Below, piece after piece: positions 48,946 through 59,365 of a stretch of 64,000 nt of DNA. This DNA is from an uncultured Shewanella sp. (GTDB taxonomy: Bacteria; Pseudomonadota; Gammaproteobacteria; Enterobacterales; Shewanellaceae), in contig CANNEE010000014.1 of the NCBI GenBank assembly GCA_947503555.1, positions 62,001-126,000 on the forward strand, read 5' to 3'. The number at the start of each line of letters is the position of its first letter. Position 1 is the first letter of the stretch. The position numbers and the translations under genes were made by a program. Under the pieces are notes generated by a model. It was not told where the DNA came from, searched no databases, and saw only the letters and a list, made by a program, of their open reading frames with translations.

Positions 48946-50280
48946 TTACTTTTGGAACTGATAAACGCTACCGAGTTGCATGATTTGAGTCAGTTCATCC
49001 AGTGCGGTGCGAGACTCTATTAATAGTTGAGGGTCGGCTAAGTCGGCGGTTGATAAGTTGTCTCTGTAGTGTTTATCAACCCAAGTATTTAACCGCTCAA
49101 ATAGTTTGTCATTCATGATCGTGTGTTGATTGACCGCAGCAACTTCAGCTTCATTCATGGCAACACGTAGACGCAGACAGGCAGGGCCACCACCATTTTG
49201 CATGCTCTGTTTAACATCGAAAAACTTCACTTGCTTGATTGGTGTACCTAGAGTGACTAGCTCATCGAGGTAGCGGGCAACATTTGGGTTTTCCTGACAG
49301 TTTGTTGGCGCAATGATGGCCATTTCACCGTTTGGTAGGGTAATAATTTGAGTGTTGAATAGGTAACTGGCCACCGCATCTTGAATGCTCACTTTGTTGG
49401 TTGGCACCTTGATAAAGTGAAGCTCGCCACTGAGCTTAGCGCGGATCTCATCAAACTTCTGCTCTGTGTTAAGAAAAGCTTGCTCATGGTAGAAGAGCAC
49501 ATTTTGGTTACCCACAGCTATCACGTCGTTATGAAATACCCCTTGGTCGATAACATCAGGGTTTTGTTGCATAAACACACAGCTTTCATCTTCTAGCTGA
49601 TGCAGGCGAGCCACCGCTTGGGATGCTTCTAACGTCTGCCTTGCAGGATACTTCTGAGGCTTAGGCGCATTTGGGTTAGTCGCTTCTTGGCCATAGACAA
49701 AGAGCTCAAGACCGGCATGACCATACTCTTGGCAAAGACGGGTGTGGTTGGCCGCACCTTCATCGCCCATGCTGGTATGCTCTGGTAGATGTAGGTGGTG
49801 GCGAAAATGGTTAGGGTCACTAAAGGTGGCCTTAAGAATGTTGCCCGTAGTGGTCGGCTCTATGCTTCTATGTAGTTTGTCGACAAGGTTGGCAGGGGTA
49901 AAGTGGACCTTGCCATCCCGAGTATCGGCACTAGGTGATACGGTTGCGGCATTGGCTGTCCACATACTCGATGCACTGCAACAGGCTTGAAGCAACGCAG
50001 GCGCGTTTTTAGCGGCTTTTGAAAGAACTTCGCTATCTGTACCAGAAAAACCCATTCGACGCAGTGTGTGTACATCTGGACGCTCTTGAGGTGCAAGCAT
50101 GCCCTGTACCATACCTAAGTCTGCTAATGCTTTGGCTTTTTTCAATCCTTGCTTGGCAGCATCTTTAGGATTTGAGACTAAAGCCGCATTGCTAAATGAG
50201 GCCACATTGCCGAAAGATAGTCCTGCATAATTATGGGTTGGGCCGACTAGGCCATCGAAGTTCGCTTCAAAATGCTTCAT
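48946..50280 (-). CDS. astB: N-succinylarginine dihydrolase
   Basis: Second step of the arginine succinyltransferase pathway: succinylarginine to succinylornithine, CO2 and ammonia. 444 aa. N-terminus [21 protein letters not shown] is diagnostic; the catalytic Cys is in [12 protein letters not shown] and His in FHNDVIA. Alone here: astA, astC, astD and astE are not adjacent, as in other Shewanella where astB is separated from them. Confidence 0.95.
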   Translation of the reverse strand: MKHFEANFDGLVGPTHNYAGLSFGNVASFSNAALVSNPKDAAKQGLKKAKALADLGMVQGMLAPQERPDVHTLRRMGFSGTDSEVLSKAAKNAPALLQACCSASSMWTANAATVSPSADTRDGKVHFTPANLVDKLHRSIEPTTTGNILKATFSDPNHFRHHLHLPEHTSMGDEGAANHTRLCQEYGHAGLELFVYGQEATNPNAPKPQKYPARQTLEASQAVARLHQLEDESCVFMQQNPDVIDQGVFHNDVIAVGNQNVLFYHEQAFLNTEQKFDEIRAKLSGELHFIKVPTNKVSIQDAVASYLFNTQIITLPNGEMAIIAPTNCQENPNVARYLDELVTLGTPIKQVKFFDVKQSMQNGGGPACLRLRVAMNEAEVAAVNQHTIMNDKLFERLNTWVDKHYRDNLSTADLADPQLLIESRTALDELTQIMQLGSVYQFQK

Positions 50281-50540
50281 TTCTTATCCTTAAAAAGGTG
50301 ATAGGGCTCTTATTTTTGTCTTAACCTGACCCTGAATCGTTCAAGTATACGTGAGCAAAGTCACTTAACAAGCGGTGATATTGGCGTTTAATAGGGCTTT
50401 TTTGCATTTTCTGCATAAGTATTACTTGCACCATGGCAAATAATGAAATATTAGTTTTTAATAACGCAATAATATTTTTTTCATTTTTTCAACTTTTGAT
50501 TAAAAAGTGACTCGCTGGCACACATAAAGGAGGGATTAAC

Positions 50541-50615
50541 TTGAAACTATCGCAACAACCCTCTATATATGGAGCCAATTTCCACCTCTCTCAGATTTTT
50601 TGGCGCAAATCATAA
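50541..50615 (+). CDS. 24-codon leader ORF in front of topA
   Basis: TTG start with a very strong AAAGGAGGG about 6-9 bp upstream, 24 codons ([15 protein letters not shown]...), stop TAA at 50613-50615, one base before the topA ATG. topA itself lacks a good ribosome-binding site. It is in a different frame from topA. Function of the peptide is unknown; it may deliver ribosomes to topA by translational coupling. Seen in sequence; expression is inference. Confidence 0.5.
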   Translation: MKLSQQPSIYGANFHLSQIFWRKS

Positions 50616-50616
50616 T

Positions 50617-53265
50617 ATGGGTAAATCGCTAGTTATTGTCGAATCACCGGCCAAGGCTAAGACTATTAATAAATATCTTGGCAAAGAATATATCGTTAAA
50701 TCGAGTGTTGGTCACATCAGAGACCTACCAACCTCGTCTTCAGCCTCTGCAACGGGTGGCGCAAAAGCTAAAACCGCAGCTGAAGTTAGAAAAATGTCGC
50801 CAGAAGAAAAGGCCAAGTATAAAGCGGCTAAAGACAAAAAGGCGCTGATTGCGCGTATGGGTATCAACCCAGATAAGGGTTGGGCTGCCAACTATCAGGT
50901 GTTACCTGGTAAAGAGAAAGTGGTCAATGAATTACAAGCCTTAGCCGAGTCTGCTGACCAGATTTATCTCGCAACCGATTTGGATAGAGAGGGAGAAGCG
51001 ATCGCTTGGCACCTACAACAGGTCATCGGCGGTGATGAGTCTCGCTATCAGCGAGTAGTCTTTAACGAAATTACTAAGTCTGCCATTCAAGAAGCCTTTA
51101 GTCAGCCTTCAGAGCTCAACACCAATATGGTGAACGCGCAACAGGCAAGACGCTTTTTAGACCGTGTGGTGGGCTTTATGGCATCGCCACTGCTATGGAA
51201 AAAAGTGGCCAGAGGTCTCTCAGCAGGGCGTGTTCAATCGGTTGCACTGCGCTTAGTGGTAGAGCGAGAAGCTGAGATTAAAGCCTTTGTTCCAGAAGAG
51301 TTCTGGGACGTCAATGCGGCGCTAACCACTGCGACTAAAGAAGCTTTAACCATGGAAGTTAGCCGCTTTCAGGGGCAAGCATTTAAACCGACTAATGAGA
51401 GTGAAGCACAGGCTGCTGTTACTGCATTGTCGAGTGCCAGCTTCAATGTGATTAGCCGTGAAGATAAAGCGACTAAGAGTAAGCCTTCGGCGCCTTATAT
51501 TACTTCCACGCTTCAGCAAGCGGCGAGTACCCGTTTAGGTTTCGGGGTCAAGAAGACCATGATGATGGCTCAGCGTCTCTATGAAGCGGGTCATATTACC
51601 TATATGCGTACCGACTCTACCAACTTGAGCCAAGAAGCGCTAGATAATGTTCGAGAGCTAATTGGTAGTGAATATGGTGATAAGTATCTACCCGATGCGC
51701 CGATTCGTTATGGCAGCAAAGAGGGCGCACAAGAGGCTCACGAAGCGATCAGACCATCGGATGTAACTGTTAGTGCAAGCTCGCTCACTGCGATGGAGCG
51801 TGATGCTCAGCGCCTATATGAGTTGATTTGGCGTCAGTTTGTCGCCTGTCAGATGACGCCAGCGCAATATGATGCCACTCGCCTAACGGTAAAAGCGGGA
51901 GATTATGAGCTTAAGGCTAGCGGCCGTACACTGCGTTTTGATGGTTGGACCCGAGTGCAGACCGCGGTGAAGAAGAAAGGTGAAGACAATACCCTGCCGC
52001 CAGTAGAGCAGGGTGACGTGTTAGATCTTCAAGAGCTCATGCCTAAGCAACACTTCACTAAGCCGCCTGCGCGCTTTAGTGAAGCATCATTAGTAAAAGA
52101 GCTAGAAAAGCGTGGTATTGGTCGACCATCAACCTATGCAACTATTATCTCTACCATTCAAGATAGAGGGTATGTGAAGGTGGATAATCGCCGCTTCTTT
52201 GCCGAGAAGATGGGCGAGATAGTGAGCGACCGTATGATCCATAGCTTTGAAGATCTGATGAGCTATGACTTTACCGCCAGCATGGAGCAAACCTTAGATG
52301 ACGTTGCCCATGGTGAGTTAGAGTGGAAAGAGGTCCTTAATGGCTTCTACAAAGGTTTTACCAAGCAGTTAGCGAAAGCCGACTTACCACCAGAAGAAGG
52401 TGGTATGAAACCGAATCAGATGGTGATTACCGATAGCATCAAGTGTCCTACCTGTGGCCGTCCTATGGGGATCCGCACGGGTACCACAGGGGTATTCTTA
52501 GGCTGCTCTGGTTATGCATTGCCGCCGAAAGAGCGTTGTAAAACCACGCTTAATCTAACGCCTGGTGAAGAAGCGATTGCCGAAGGCAATGAAGATGCAG
52601 AGACTGAAGCCCTAAGAGCTAAGCACAGATGTGGTAAGTGTGGCACTGCTATGGATAGCTACCTTATCGATGAAGGCCGTAAGCTGCATGTCTGTGGTAA
52701 CAATCCTATCTGTGAAGGCTATGAAGTCGAAGCGGGTAAGTTTGTTATCAAAGGCTACGAAGGCCCTGTGCTAGAGTGTGACCGCTGCGGTCATGATATG
52801 GAGCTGAAAAACGGTCGCTTTGGTAAGTACTTTGGCTGTACCAATGAAGAGTGTAAGAATACGCGTAAGCTGCTGAAAAATGGTGAAGCTGCGCCACCAA
52901 AAGAAGATCCAATTTTCTTACCTGAGCTTAAATGTACTAAGTCAGATGCTCACTTTGTACTTAGAGATGGCGCTGCGGGTATCTTCCTTGCGGCAAGTAC
53001 CTTCCCTAAATCTAGGGAAACACGGGCGCCACTAGTTGAAGAGTTAGTGAAGTATCGTGACTTGCTATGGCCTAAGTATCAGTATCTAGCCGATGCACCT
53101 GTTGCGGATGATGATGGGAACAAGGCTTCGGTTAAGTTTAGTCGTAAGACCAAAGAGCAGTATGTCGCCAGTGATATCGATGGCAAGGCAACGGGTTGGA
53201 TAGCTAAATATGTCGATGGCAAGTGGGTTGCCGAGTGGACTAAAAAGCGTAAGCCTAAAGCTTAG
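50617..53265 (+). CDS. topA: DNA topoisomerase I
   Basis: Relaxes negative supercoils by single-strand passage. ATG 50617 ([22 protein letters not shown]) fits the family; a longer in-frame ATG at 50569 lacks similarity. 882 aa. Toprim domain ([25 protein letters not shown]), active-site Tyr in [13 protein letters not shown], and three C-terminal zinc-ribbon regions ([27 protein letters not shown]). Terminator 53281-53306. Confidence 0.96.
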   Translation: MGKSLVIVESPAKAKTINKYLGKEYIVKSSVGHIRDLPTSSSASATGGAKAKTAAEVRKMSPEEKAKYKAAKDKKALIARMGINPDKGWAANYQVLPGKEKVVNELQALAESADQIYLATDLDREGEAIAWHLQQVIGGDESRYQRVVFNEITKSAIQEAFSQPSELNTNMVNAQQARRFLDRVVGFMASPLLWKKVARGLSAGRVQSVALRLVVEREAEIKAFVPEEFWDVNAALTTATKEALTMEVSRFQGQAFKPTNESEAQAAVTALSSASFNVISREDKATKSKPSAPYITSTLQQAASTRLGFGVKKTMMMAQRLYEAGHITYMRTDSTNLSQEALDNVRELIGSEYGDKYLPDAPIRYGSKEGAQEAHEAIRPSDVTVSASSLTAMERDAQRLYELIWRQFVACQMTPAQYDATRLTVKAGDYELKASGRTLRFDGWTRVQTAVKKKGEDNTLPPVEQGDVLDLQELMPKQHFTKPPARFSEASLVKELEKRGIGRPSTYATIISTIQDRGYVKVDNRRFFAEKMGEIVSDRMIHSFEDLMSYDFTASMEQTLDDVAHGELEWKEVLNGFYKGFTKQLAKADLPPEEGGMKPNQMVITDSIKCPTCGRPMGIRTGTTGVFLGCSGYALPPKERCKTTLNLTPGEEAIAEGNEDAETEALRAKHRCGKCGTAMDSYLIDEGRKLHVCGNNPICEGYEVEAGKFVIKGYEGPVLECDRCGHDMELKNGRFGKYFGCTNEECKNTRKLLKNGEAAPPKEDPIFLPELKCTKSDAHFVLRDGAAGIFLAASTFPKSRETRAPLVEELVKYRDLLWPKYQYLADAPVADDDGNKASVKFSRKTKEQYVASDIDGKATGWIAKYVDGKWVAEWTKKRKPKA

Positions 53266-53280
53266 ATGATATAAATAATA

Positions 53281-53306
53281 AAAGCGCCGAAAGGCGCTTT
53301 TATTTT
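53281..53306. terminator. topA / rhodanese terminator
   Basis: AAAGCGCC / GGCGCTTT with GAAA loop, between converging topA and the RND-rhodanese operon; T-rich both ways. Confidence 0.85.
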
Positions 53307-53326
53307 ATCTGTAATGCGAAACACAT

Positions 53327-53740
53327 TTACTTTGCTGTGTTTGGGTGAGTTTTCCTATATTGCAGTAAATCCATTAAACCGCCGCCATTATAGGTGTGGC
53401 TGTAGCCTGCTTTAAGTAACTCTTGAAGGGCGATACCACTGCGGCGTCCACTTCGACAGTAAACAACGATAGGTCGAGATTTATCGATTTGATAGTGATT
53501 AACCCCTTTCACGATTAACTCAAATGGAATGTTAATCGCATTATCTAAGTGGCTATAGGCAAATTCTTCAGCAGTTCTCACATCTATCACTATCGCCCCT
53601 TTATCTATCATCTCCCAAGCAATTTGCGGTTGCTTTTGAGGAGTGTCTTGGGCTTTGGCTGTCAGGCTGAAAGCGGTTGCTAAGGTACAGGCAAGGGCTA
53701 AAAGCATTGATGATAATAGCGGGCGATTTAGTGTTAACAC
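53327..53740 (-). CDS. Periplasmic single-domain rhodanese
   Basis: 137 aa. Residues 1-31 are a Sec signal peptide ending AKA-QD, so it works in the periplasm. Rhodanese fold DKGAIVIDVRTAEEFAYSHLDNAINIPFE and active-site loop CRSGRRSG with catalytic Cys. Transfers sulfur from a persulfide donor; substrate unknown. Last gene of an operon with DUF2892 protein and RND pump. Confidence 0.85.
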   Translation of the reverse strand: MLTLNRPLLSSMLLALACTLATAFSLTAKAQDTPQKQPQIAWEMIDKGAIVIDVRTAEEFAYSHLDNAINIPFELIVKGVNHYQIDKSRPIVVYCRSGRRSGIALQELLKAGYSHTYNGGGLMDLLQYRKTHPNTAK

Positions 53741-53749
53741 GGTTGTTCC

Positions 53750-53968
53750 TTATGGCATTTTACTGGTAGCGAGTTGCGCTTCCGACTTCATGCCTAATTT
53801 TCGCATAAGTATGGCCACTGGGCAAAATCCGGTAAACGCACTTTGAAACAGGTTAGCGCCAACGAATGCGGTAAAGTAAATAAAGTTTGCATGTACATAG
53901 ACGGTTAATACTAATGATAGTAAAACCATCAAACCTGCGAAGGCCATTATTGCTCTTTCTGTGGACAT
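53750..53968 (-). CDS. DUF2892 (YgaP-type) inner-membrane protein
   Basis: 72 aa with two hydrophobic helices and a conserved FTGFCPVAILMRKLGMK segment near the C-terminus. In E. coli YgaP this domain is fused to a rhodanese; here the two are separate neighbouring genes 9 bp apart. Function unknown, though YgaP-type proteins are linked to sulfur/cyanide chemistry. Confidence 0.8.
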   Translation of the reverse strand: MSTERAIMAFAGLMVLLSLVLTVYVHANFIYFTAFVGANLFQSAFTGFCPVAILMRKLGMKSEAQLATSKMP

Positions 53969-53987
53969 GGTTTATCTCCTTATAGGG

Positions 53988-56900
53988 TTATTGGTCGAAT
54001 TTTTTGTACATAAAGGCGTAGTAAAGCACTGGGATGACGATGAGTGTCAAAATCGTCGAGATGAAAATGCCGAAGATAAGACTAATGGCTAAGCCATTGA
54101 ATATTGGGTCGTCCAGAATAAACATTGCACCTATCATGGCGGCCAGTGCTGTTAACAAGATGGGTTTAGCCCGCACACTGCTTGAGAGGATCACGGCTTT
54201 ATCAAAGGCCATTCCCTTTTGAGTCTGCTGATTGATGAAATCCACTAGCAGTATTGAGTTTCGTACTATGATCCCCGCCAGCGCTATCATGCCTATCATG
54301 GAAGTGGCGGTGAATTGTGCGCCGAGTAAGGCGTGACCTGGCATGACACCGATAACGGTTAAGGGGATTGGCGCCATAATGATGAGTGGAACTGAATAGG
54401 AGCGAAATTGCGCCACCACCAATAGATAGATGGCTATCATGCCCACACCATAGGCGATCCCCATATCTCTGAAGGTCTCATAGGTGATTTTCCACTCGCC
54501 ATCCCACTTAATCGCAACTTCATCAAGGCCCGATGGTTGCTCAACATAGTACTGATTAAAGCGAGTCTCCTTGTCTTGGCTAAACTGGCCTACCATATCG
54601 AACATGCCATAGAGAGGACTATCTAGCTCGCCTGCCATATCGGCCACCACCATAATCATAGGGTGCATATTTTTATGGACTATTGGCGTATCGATATGAG
54701 TCTTATTGATTCGGACTAGCTCAGAGACTGGCACTGCAGCACCTGTTTGACTCTTGAGCTTGAGGTTCAGCACGGCAGAAAGATCTTGCTTAGCAGTTTC
54801 TTCAAGGCTTAAACGAATAGGTATCGCTCGTTTTTGACGAGCCTTATGCAGGTAGCTGATATCTTTACCACCAATGGATGTGCTGATAAGGCTGACGATA
54901 TTGTTATAGGGCACGCCCATTAAGCTGGCCTTACTTCTGTCGATTATCACCTGCCATTTCTGCTGCATAGCGGGCAGGTAGATGTCGATATCCACCACAT
55001 CTTGGGTTTGTTTAAAGGTAGAAAGCACTTTAGCGGCGGCTTGCTCACGAATCGCTTCGCTGGGGCCATACACCTCGGCGACTATGGGTGACCAAACCGG
55101 CGGCCCGGGTGGCACTTCTACGATTTTGACATTGGCGTTATAACGCTTGCCGATCTCTTGAAGCTCTGTTCTGACAGCTAAGGCGATACTATGGCTGTCT
55201 CTATCCCTTTGACTCTTATCGACTAGGTTCACCTGAATATCACCCAGCTCTTGGCTATTTCGAATAAAGTAGTGGCGTACCAGACCGTTAAAGTTGATGG
55301 GTGAATGAGTGCCTGCATAAAGCTGAAGGTGGCTGACTTCTTCAACCTTATTGAGCTCAGTGGCAAGCGCCTTAAGCACTTTTTGTGTTTGCTCAACTGT
55401 GGTGCCCTCAGGCATATCGATAATCACCTGAAACTCTGACTTGTTATCAAAGGGCAACATCTTAAGTACCACAAGCTTTGCCGCAGGCAGGGCAACTGAG
55501 ATGGCGATAAGACCTAATACGGCGGCAGTTAGGCCAAGTCTGGCTTTGCGGCCCTGTTTCTGGTGAAGGAAAGGTCCAATAAGGGTAGTAAATAGCTTAG
55601 AAGCTCTGTGTTGCGTATCCTGGGGCTTGTGCTCACTGTGATGATCTTTTGACAACAACTTTTGACTTAACCAAGGCGTGACCACAAAGGCGATAATCAA
55701 TGAAATTAACATGCCCATACTGGCATTGATTGGAATTGGGCTCATATAAGGGCCCATTAAGCCAGAGACAAAGGCCATAGGCAGTAGCGCTGCGATAACT
55801 GTGAAGGTAGCGAGTATGGTTGGGCCACCAACTTCATCTACCGCATGGGGAATAAGCTGTAATAGCTTTTGCTGGCCAAGGGCCATATGCCTGTGAATAT
55901 TTTCTACTACCACTATGGCATCGTCTACCAGAATGCCGATGGAGAAGATTAAGGCAAACAGTGATACGCGATTAAGGGTGAATCCCCAAGCCCATGAAGC
56001 AAATAGGGTAATAGCCAGCGTAATAATAATGGCGATACCCACCACAAGCGCCTCTCTTGCGCCCATGGTGATGAGCACCAGAACCACTACCGCTGTGGTC
56101 GCGAAGATAAGCTTTAGCATTAGGGTGTTGGACTTATCTGCGGCTGTATCACCATAGTTTCTTGATATTGTCGCCTCGACATTATTCGGGATCAGAATAT
56201 TACTGACCTGCTTAAGGCGTGCTGTCACCTTGTTAGCCACATTCACGGCGTTTTCACCTGCCTTTTTCCCTATGGCTATGGTGACAGCGGGATAGATGTG
56301 CTGTTTATCACTATGCCAAGCGCCGCTTTTGGGTATATCGGCCTTTAAGCTGATTTCGGCAATGTCGGCTAAATAGATGGGAGAAGGCTGGTTATCTTGG
56401 TTCTGTTTGACCCCAATCACCAGCTGTTTGACATCATCAATGGTTTTCAAAAACTGACCCGTTTGAACCTTTATCTCCTGATTAAACTGCACAAGAGAGT
56501 CGGGCATAGATATCTGATTGTTGACATTGAGACTGTACTGGAGATCTTCATAGGTGATGCCAAAGTGGTTCATCTTTGCGGGATCGATTCGTACATTGAG
56601 CACCAACTCATGTTCACCTAAGGTGTAAATTTCTCGAGTGCCGTCGATTCGCTTAAATTCAGTTTCTAATCCGTGTGCAACTTGAGTTAACTGCTCTGCA
56701 GACACCTGTGGGTCTTTTGACCACAGGGTTAAACTGACAATGGGCACATCGTCGATTCCCCGAGGTTTTATTAACGGTTCACCCACTCCCGCTCCTTTGG
56801 GAAGCCTGTCCATATTGGCGTAGAGCTGATTATAAATTTTAACTATGGCTTCATTTCTCGGCACGCCGACTTCAAAGATAGCAATAATCAGAGCGCCATT

Positions 56901-57197
56901 GGGTTGGGAGAAAGAGTAAAGGGTATCTATGCCCTTAATTTCGGAAATGACTTGCTCAGCGGGCAGAGTCACTAAGGTTTCTACTTCACTAGGGCTTGCA
57001 CCAGGAAAGGGGATATAGACGTCGGCAAAGGTGACATCGATTTGTGGCTCTTCCTCTTTTGGGGTGATGGTGATAGCGAAAATTCCCAGTAGTAGACCGA
57101 GCAAGGCCAGAAGTGGGGTGATGGCATTATTTTGAAATGCGCTAGCAAGTCTACCGGATAAGCCTAGCTGGATTTTAGATGGAGTATTCTGTCCCAT
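53988..57197 (-). CDS. RND efflux permease (third in window)
   Basis: 1069-aa inner-membrane pump. The relay helix contains GILVDDAIVVVENIHRH, and the two periplasmic loops are of HAE1 type. N-terminus is cytoplasmic and polar (MGQNTPSKIQLGLSGRLASAF). Distinct from both pumps at 3-9 kb. Preceded by its adaptor gene (32-bp gap) and followed by DUF2892 and rhodanese genes. Export of a sulfur-linked compound is only a guess from the neighbours. Confidence 0.9.
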   Translation of the reverse strand: MGQNTPSKIQLGLSGRLASAFQNNAITPLLALLGLLLGIFAITITPKEEEPQIDVTFADVYIPFPGASPSEVETLVTLPAEQVISEIKGIDTLYSFSQPNGALIIAIFEVGVPRNEAIVKIYNQLYANMDRLPKGAGVGEPLIKPRGIDDVPIVSLTLWSKDPQVSAEQLTQVAHGLETEFKRIDGTREIYTLGEHELVLNVRIDPAKMNHFGITYEDLQYSLNVNNQISMPDSLVQFNQEIKVQTGQFLKTIDDVKQLVIGVKQNQDNQPSPIYLADIAEISLKADIPKSGAWHSDKQHIYPAVTIAIGKKAGENAVNVANKVTARLKQVSNILIPNNVEATISRNYGDTAADKSNTLMLKLIFATTAVVVLVLITMGAREALVVGIAIIITLAITLFASWAWGFTLNRVSLFALIFSIGILVDDAIVVVENIHRHMALGQQKLLQLIPHAVDEVGGPTILATFTVIAALLPMAFVSGLMGPYMSPIPINASMGMLISLIIAFVVTPWLSQKLLSKDHHSEHKPQDTQHRASKLFTTLIGPFLHQKQGRKARLGLTAAVLGLIAISVALPAAKLVVLKMLPFDNKSEFQVIIDMPEGTTVEQTQKVLKALATELNKVEEVSHLQLYAGTHSPINFNGLVRHYFIRNSQELGDIQVNLVDKSQRDRDSHSIALAVRTELQEIGKRYNANVKIVEVPPGPPVWSPIVAEVYGPSEAIREQAAAKVLSTFKQTQDVVDIDIYLPAMQQKWQVIIDRSKASLMGVPYNNIVSLISTSIGGKDISYLHKARQKRAIPIRLSLEETAKQDLSAVLNLKLKSQTGAAVPVSELVRINKTHIDTPIVHKNMHPMIMVVADMAGELDSPLYGMFDMVGQFSQDKETRFNQYYVEQPSGLDEVAIKWDGEWKITYETFRDMGIAYGVGMIAIYLLVVAQFRSYSVPLIIMAPIPLTVIGVMPGHALLGAQFTATSMIGMIALAGIIVRNSILLVDFINQQTQKGMAFDKAVILSSSVRAKPILLTALAAMIGAMFILDDPIFNGLAISLIFGIFISTILTLIVIPVLYYAFMYKKFDQ

Positions 57198-57229
57198 GAT
57201 TTAACCTCGTAAGTAGATAAGCCGCACAA

Positions 57230-58270
57230 TCAATGAGACTGGTTTTGCTGCATTAGCACTTGGTAGGCATCTAAGGCGATAACATCGCCTTGGCTTAAGC
57301 CTGAGAGGATCTCTACCTCCTGCTTGTTGCTTTTGCCTAGGCGCACTTGACTGAGCACAAAGCTGTCGCCAAGTTTGATATAGACGCCGCTTAGCTCATT
57401 CATGGTAATCAGGGCTTGAGCTGGAATGGTGATCGCATCACGCTCTCCGGTAACAAACTGCACTTTGACCCAATCACCTGGGGTCAGCTCTGCGGCAAAG
57501 CTGGGAAGGTTAATTCGCACTTGGTAGCTGTGACTCGCAGGATCGGCAAAGTTAAAGATGGTCAGTGAGTCACTATGGTATTGATGGCCATTAGCCAGTT
57601 GAACTGTCATATGAGGATACTGGCGTAGTGCTTTGATGAAGCGCTGTGGAACTTGGGTAATCGCACGGATCTGCTTTTGAGCATAACCAGAATACAGAGG
57701 TTGGCCAGTATTGACGGTTTCACCAATCTGAACATGGCGTTTGGTGACTATGCCTGAAAAAGGGGCGTTAATTTGGGTATATTTTACCGATTGCTCTGCC
57801 TGAGTGACTCGAGCTTTGGCTGCACTAACAGCTTGCTTGCTGGATTTGGCTTTTGCTGTGACTTCATCCATCTGTCCTTGGGAGATAGCGCCTTTTGGAA
57901 AGAGGGCATTAAAGCGCTTTAACTGCAACTGAGCTTCTTGATTTATCGCGGTGGCGCTGGTGAGCTCGGCTCGCGCCGCCATTAACTGTGCTCCTTGTTC
58001 AACGGATGTTAGCTCAAGTAGTGGTGCGCCGGCTTCAACATAGTCGTTAACATCATAATAGAGTTTCATCACGCGGCCATTGGTTTGCGCCGACACTGTG
58101 GCGGCTTTAACGGCTTCCAATTGTCCATCTAAGGTGAGGGTGTTTTGGATCTGCTTAGGTTCAACAACTAAGGTGTTAATTTGTTCTGCGCTGACGGAGA
58201 AAGCGATGAGGGAGGAGTATGCCGAGAGTGAGACAAGTGTAAATAGGGCAAATCTGCTTAAGTGAGCCAT
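57230..58270 (-). CDS. RND periplasmic adaptor (membrane fusion protein)
   Basis: 346 aa with a Sec signal peptide (residues 1-28, ends VSA-EQ) and no lipobox, unlike the adaptor at 9.3 kb. Lipoyl-like half motifs (LDGQLEAVKAATVSAQTNGRV and INAPFSGIVTKRHVQIGE) flank an alpha-helical hairpin; C-terminal barrel domain. First gene of the adaptor-permease-DUF2892-rhodanese operon. Confidence 0.88.
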   Translation of the reverse strand: MAHLSRFALFTLVSLSAYSSLIAFSVSAEQINTLVVEPKQIQNTLTLDGQLEAVKAATVSAQTNGRVMKLYYDVNDYVEAGAPLLELTSVEQGAQLMAARAELTSATAINQEAQLQLKRFNALFPKGAISQGQMDEVTAKAKSSKQAVSAAKARVTQAEQSVKYTQINAPFSGIVTKRHVQIGETVNTGQPLYSGYAQKQIRAITQVPQRFIKALRQYPHMTVQLANGHQYHSDSLTIFNFADPASHSYQVRINLPSFAAELTPGDWVKVQFVTGERDAITIPAQALITMNELSGVYIKLGDSFVLSQVRLGKSNKQEVEILSGLSQGDVIALDAYQVLMQQNQSH

Positions 58271-58703
58271 GAGTGCAATCCATCATAAAAACTTCAATAA
58301 GAAAATTCTAATGGATATTGCTGCACCAATGCAAGGTTTAATTAGAAAAAGTTAATGGAGTGCTTTTGTCAAAGTTAGGTGTTTGTATCTGTATACAGTT
58401 ATAAATCGAAAGTGTGATAAGCGCTTGTATTGATTATCGTTATACGAAATTGAATATTCTTGCTTAACACATTCTTTTATAGGTAACTACTTGATTTTAT
58501 TTTGTTTGTGTTGTGAATGATTTTACATAACGAAGTTTTTCAATTCTCGTTTAAATCGATTCTCGGTTTTTACAGAGGACTAGGAGCTTGCCTTACGTTT
58601 TAGGTAGGATTAACCTATTGGAATTATTAAAAAATAATTAGTACTAACAAAAGAGTGTTACGGTATGGCATTGTGTGTTTATCGGAATTCTCGCTAATAC
58701 GCT
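58271..58703. promoter_or_regulatory. AT-rich divergent region upstream of RND operon and cassette 1
   Basis: No gene seen. Promoters of the minus-strand RND operon lie near 58.3-58.5 kb, but none could be fixed. From about 58640 to 58703, TAACAAAAG and the following bases could be a decayed attC site upstream of cassette 1. Confidence 0.4.
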
Positions 58704-58710
58704 GTTAAGT
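58704..58710 (+). other. Integron-type core site GTTAAGT (5' cassette boundary)
   Basis: Matches the R' core consensus GTTRRRY and is the exact reverse complement of the R'' site ACTTAAC at 59243-59249, as required for one cassette in integrons. Confidence 0.5.
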
Positions 58711-58726
58711 GCTGGAGGGAGTTCAT

Positions 58727-59248
58727 TTGAAACATTTAACAAAAATAGTAATCTTAATTTATTTACTAAGTTTCTCGGCTCTAGGGAAAATGCAAATGAC
58801 AGCTTTAGAAGTTACAGGCTCTTTTTTGAGTGAAATGAAAAACAAAGCATATTTTAATGCTTCTAAGTATGTGTCACAGGAAGAGCTTTCTTGGTTAAAA
58901 GGTTCTACAGTTCAATTGTTAAAAGATGATAAATTCCTAGATTCTTTTGAACTTGACAAATTATCAGATAAAGAAATAAATGAATTAACAGAGCTAGAAA
59001 GTTTTGCACTATGGTCAATGCTTGTTTGGGAGCGAAGAGATAAAAGGTTTGGTAGTTACCAGCCTGCAAATATCCTTGGTGAAGTATCAGAAAGTGAAAT
59101 GGTTTCACATGTAGTTGTCAGAGATATTGTTAATCCAATACATGAAGCCGTAGTTTATACACTAATAAATGAAAATGGAGCTTGGAAAATTAAACTTCCT
59201 AGAATTGTTCGAGGAACTGTTGAAATTTATCAGCGTGTAAGCACTTAA
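58727..59248 (+). CDS. Hypothetical secreted protein, cassette 1
   Basis: 173 aa from TTG at 58727 with AGGGAG about 6 bp upstream; a GTG six codons earlier overlaps that site. Signal peptide in KHLTKIVILIYLLSFSALGK; the rest is a small soluble domain with KIKLPRIVRGTVEIYQR at its end, possibly an NTF2-like or lumazine-type fold, family not recognised. AT-rich and codon use unlike neighbours. Its stop TAA lies inside the ACTTAAC core site, a usual feature of integron cassette genes. Confidence 0.65.
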   Translation: MKHLTKIVILIYLLSFSALGKMQMTALEVTGSFLSEMKNKAYFNASKYVSQEELSWLKGSTVQLLKDDKFLDSFELDKLSDKEINELTELESFALWSMLVWERRDKRFGSYQPANILGEVSESEMVSHVVVRDIVNPIHEAVVYTLINENGAWKIKLPRIVRGTVEIYQRVST

Positions 59249-59339
59249 CAAGCAAATCAATAGTACAATTTCTAGTTGGCTTTGTTGCTGTAATCCAAAT
59301 TTCAGCCAACCAGAATTTGTCGTTGTTTGGGCGTTGTTT
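59243..59339 (+). other. attC-like site 1
   Basis: Starts with R'' ACTTAAC-AAG and ends GGGC-GTTGTTT, with a long imperfect inverted repeat between (CAATTTCTAGTTGGCT at 59266-59281 against AGCCAACCAGAATTTG at 59304-59319; 2 mismatches) and unpaired bases typical of attC. About 97 bp, within the attC size range. The right core deviates from GTTRRRY in the middle. Confidence 0.55.
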
Positions 59340-59365
59340 CAAATCTGCATTAAGGATTCAAATAA

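Noticed and set aside
58640-58703. A third complete attC site upstream of cassette 1
   Set aside because: TAACAAAAG and some complementarity are present, but the hairpin is weak; only the GTTAAGT core was kept.
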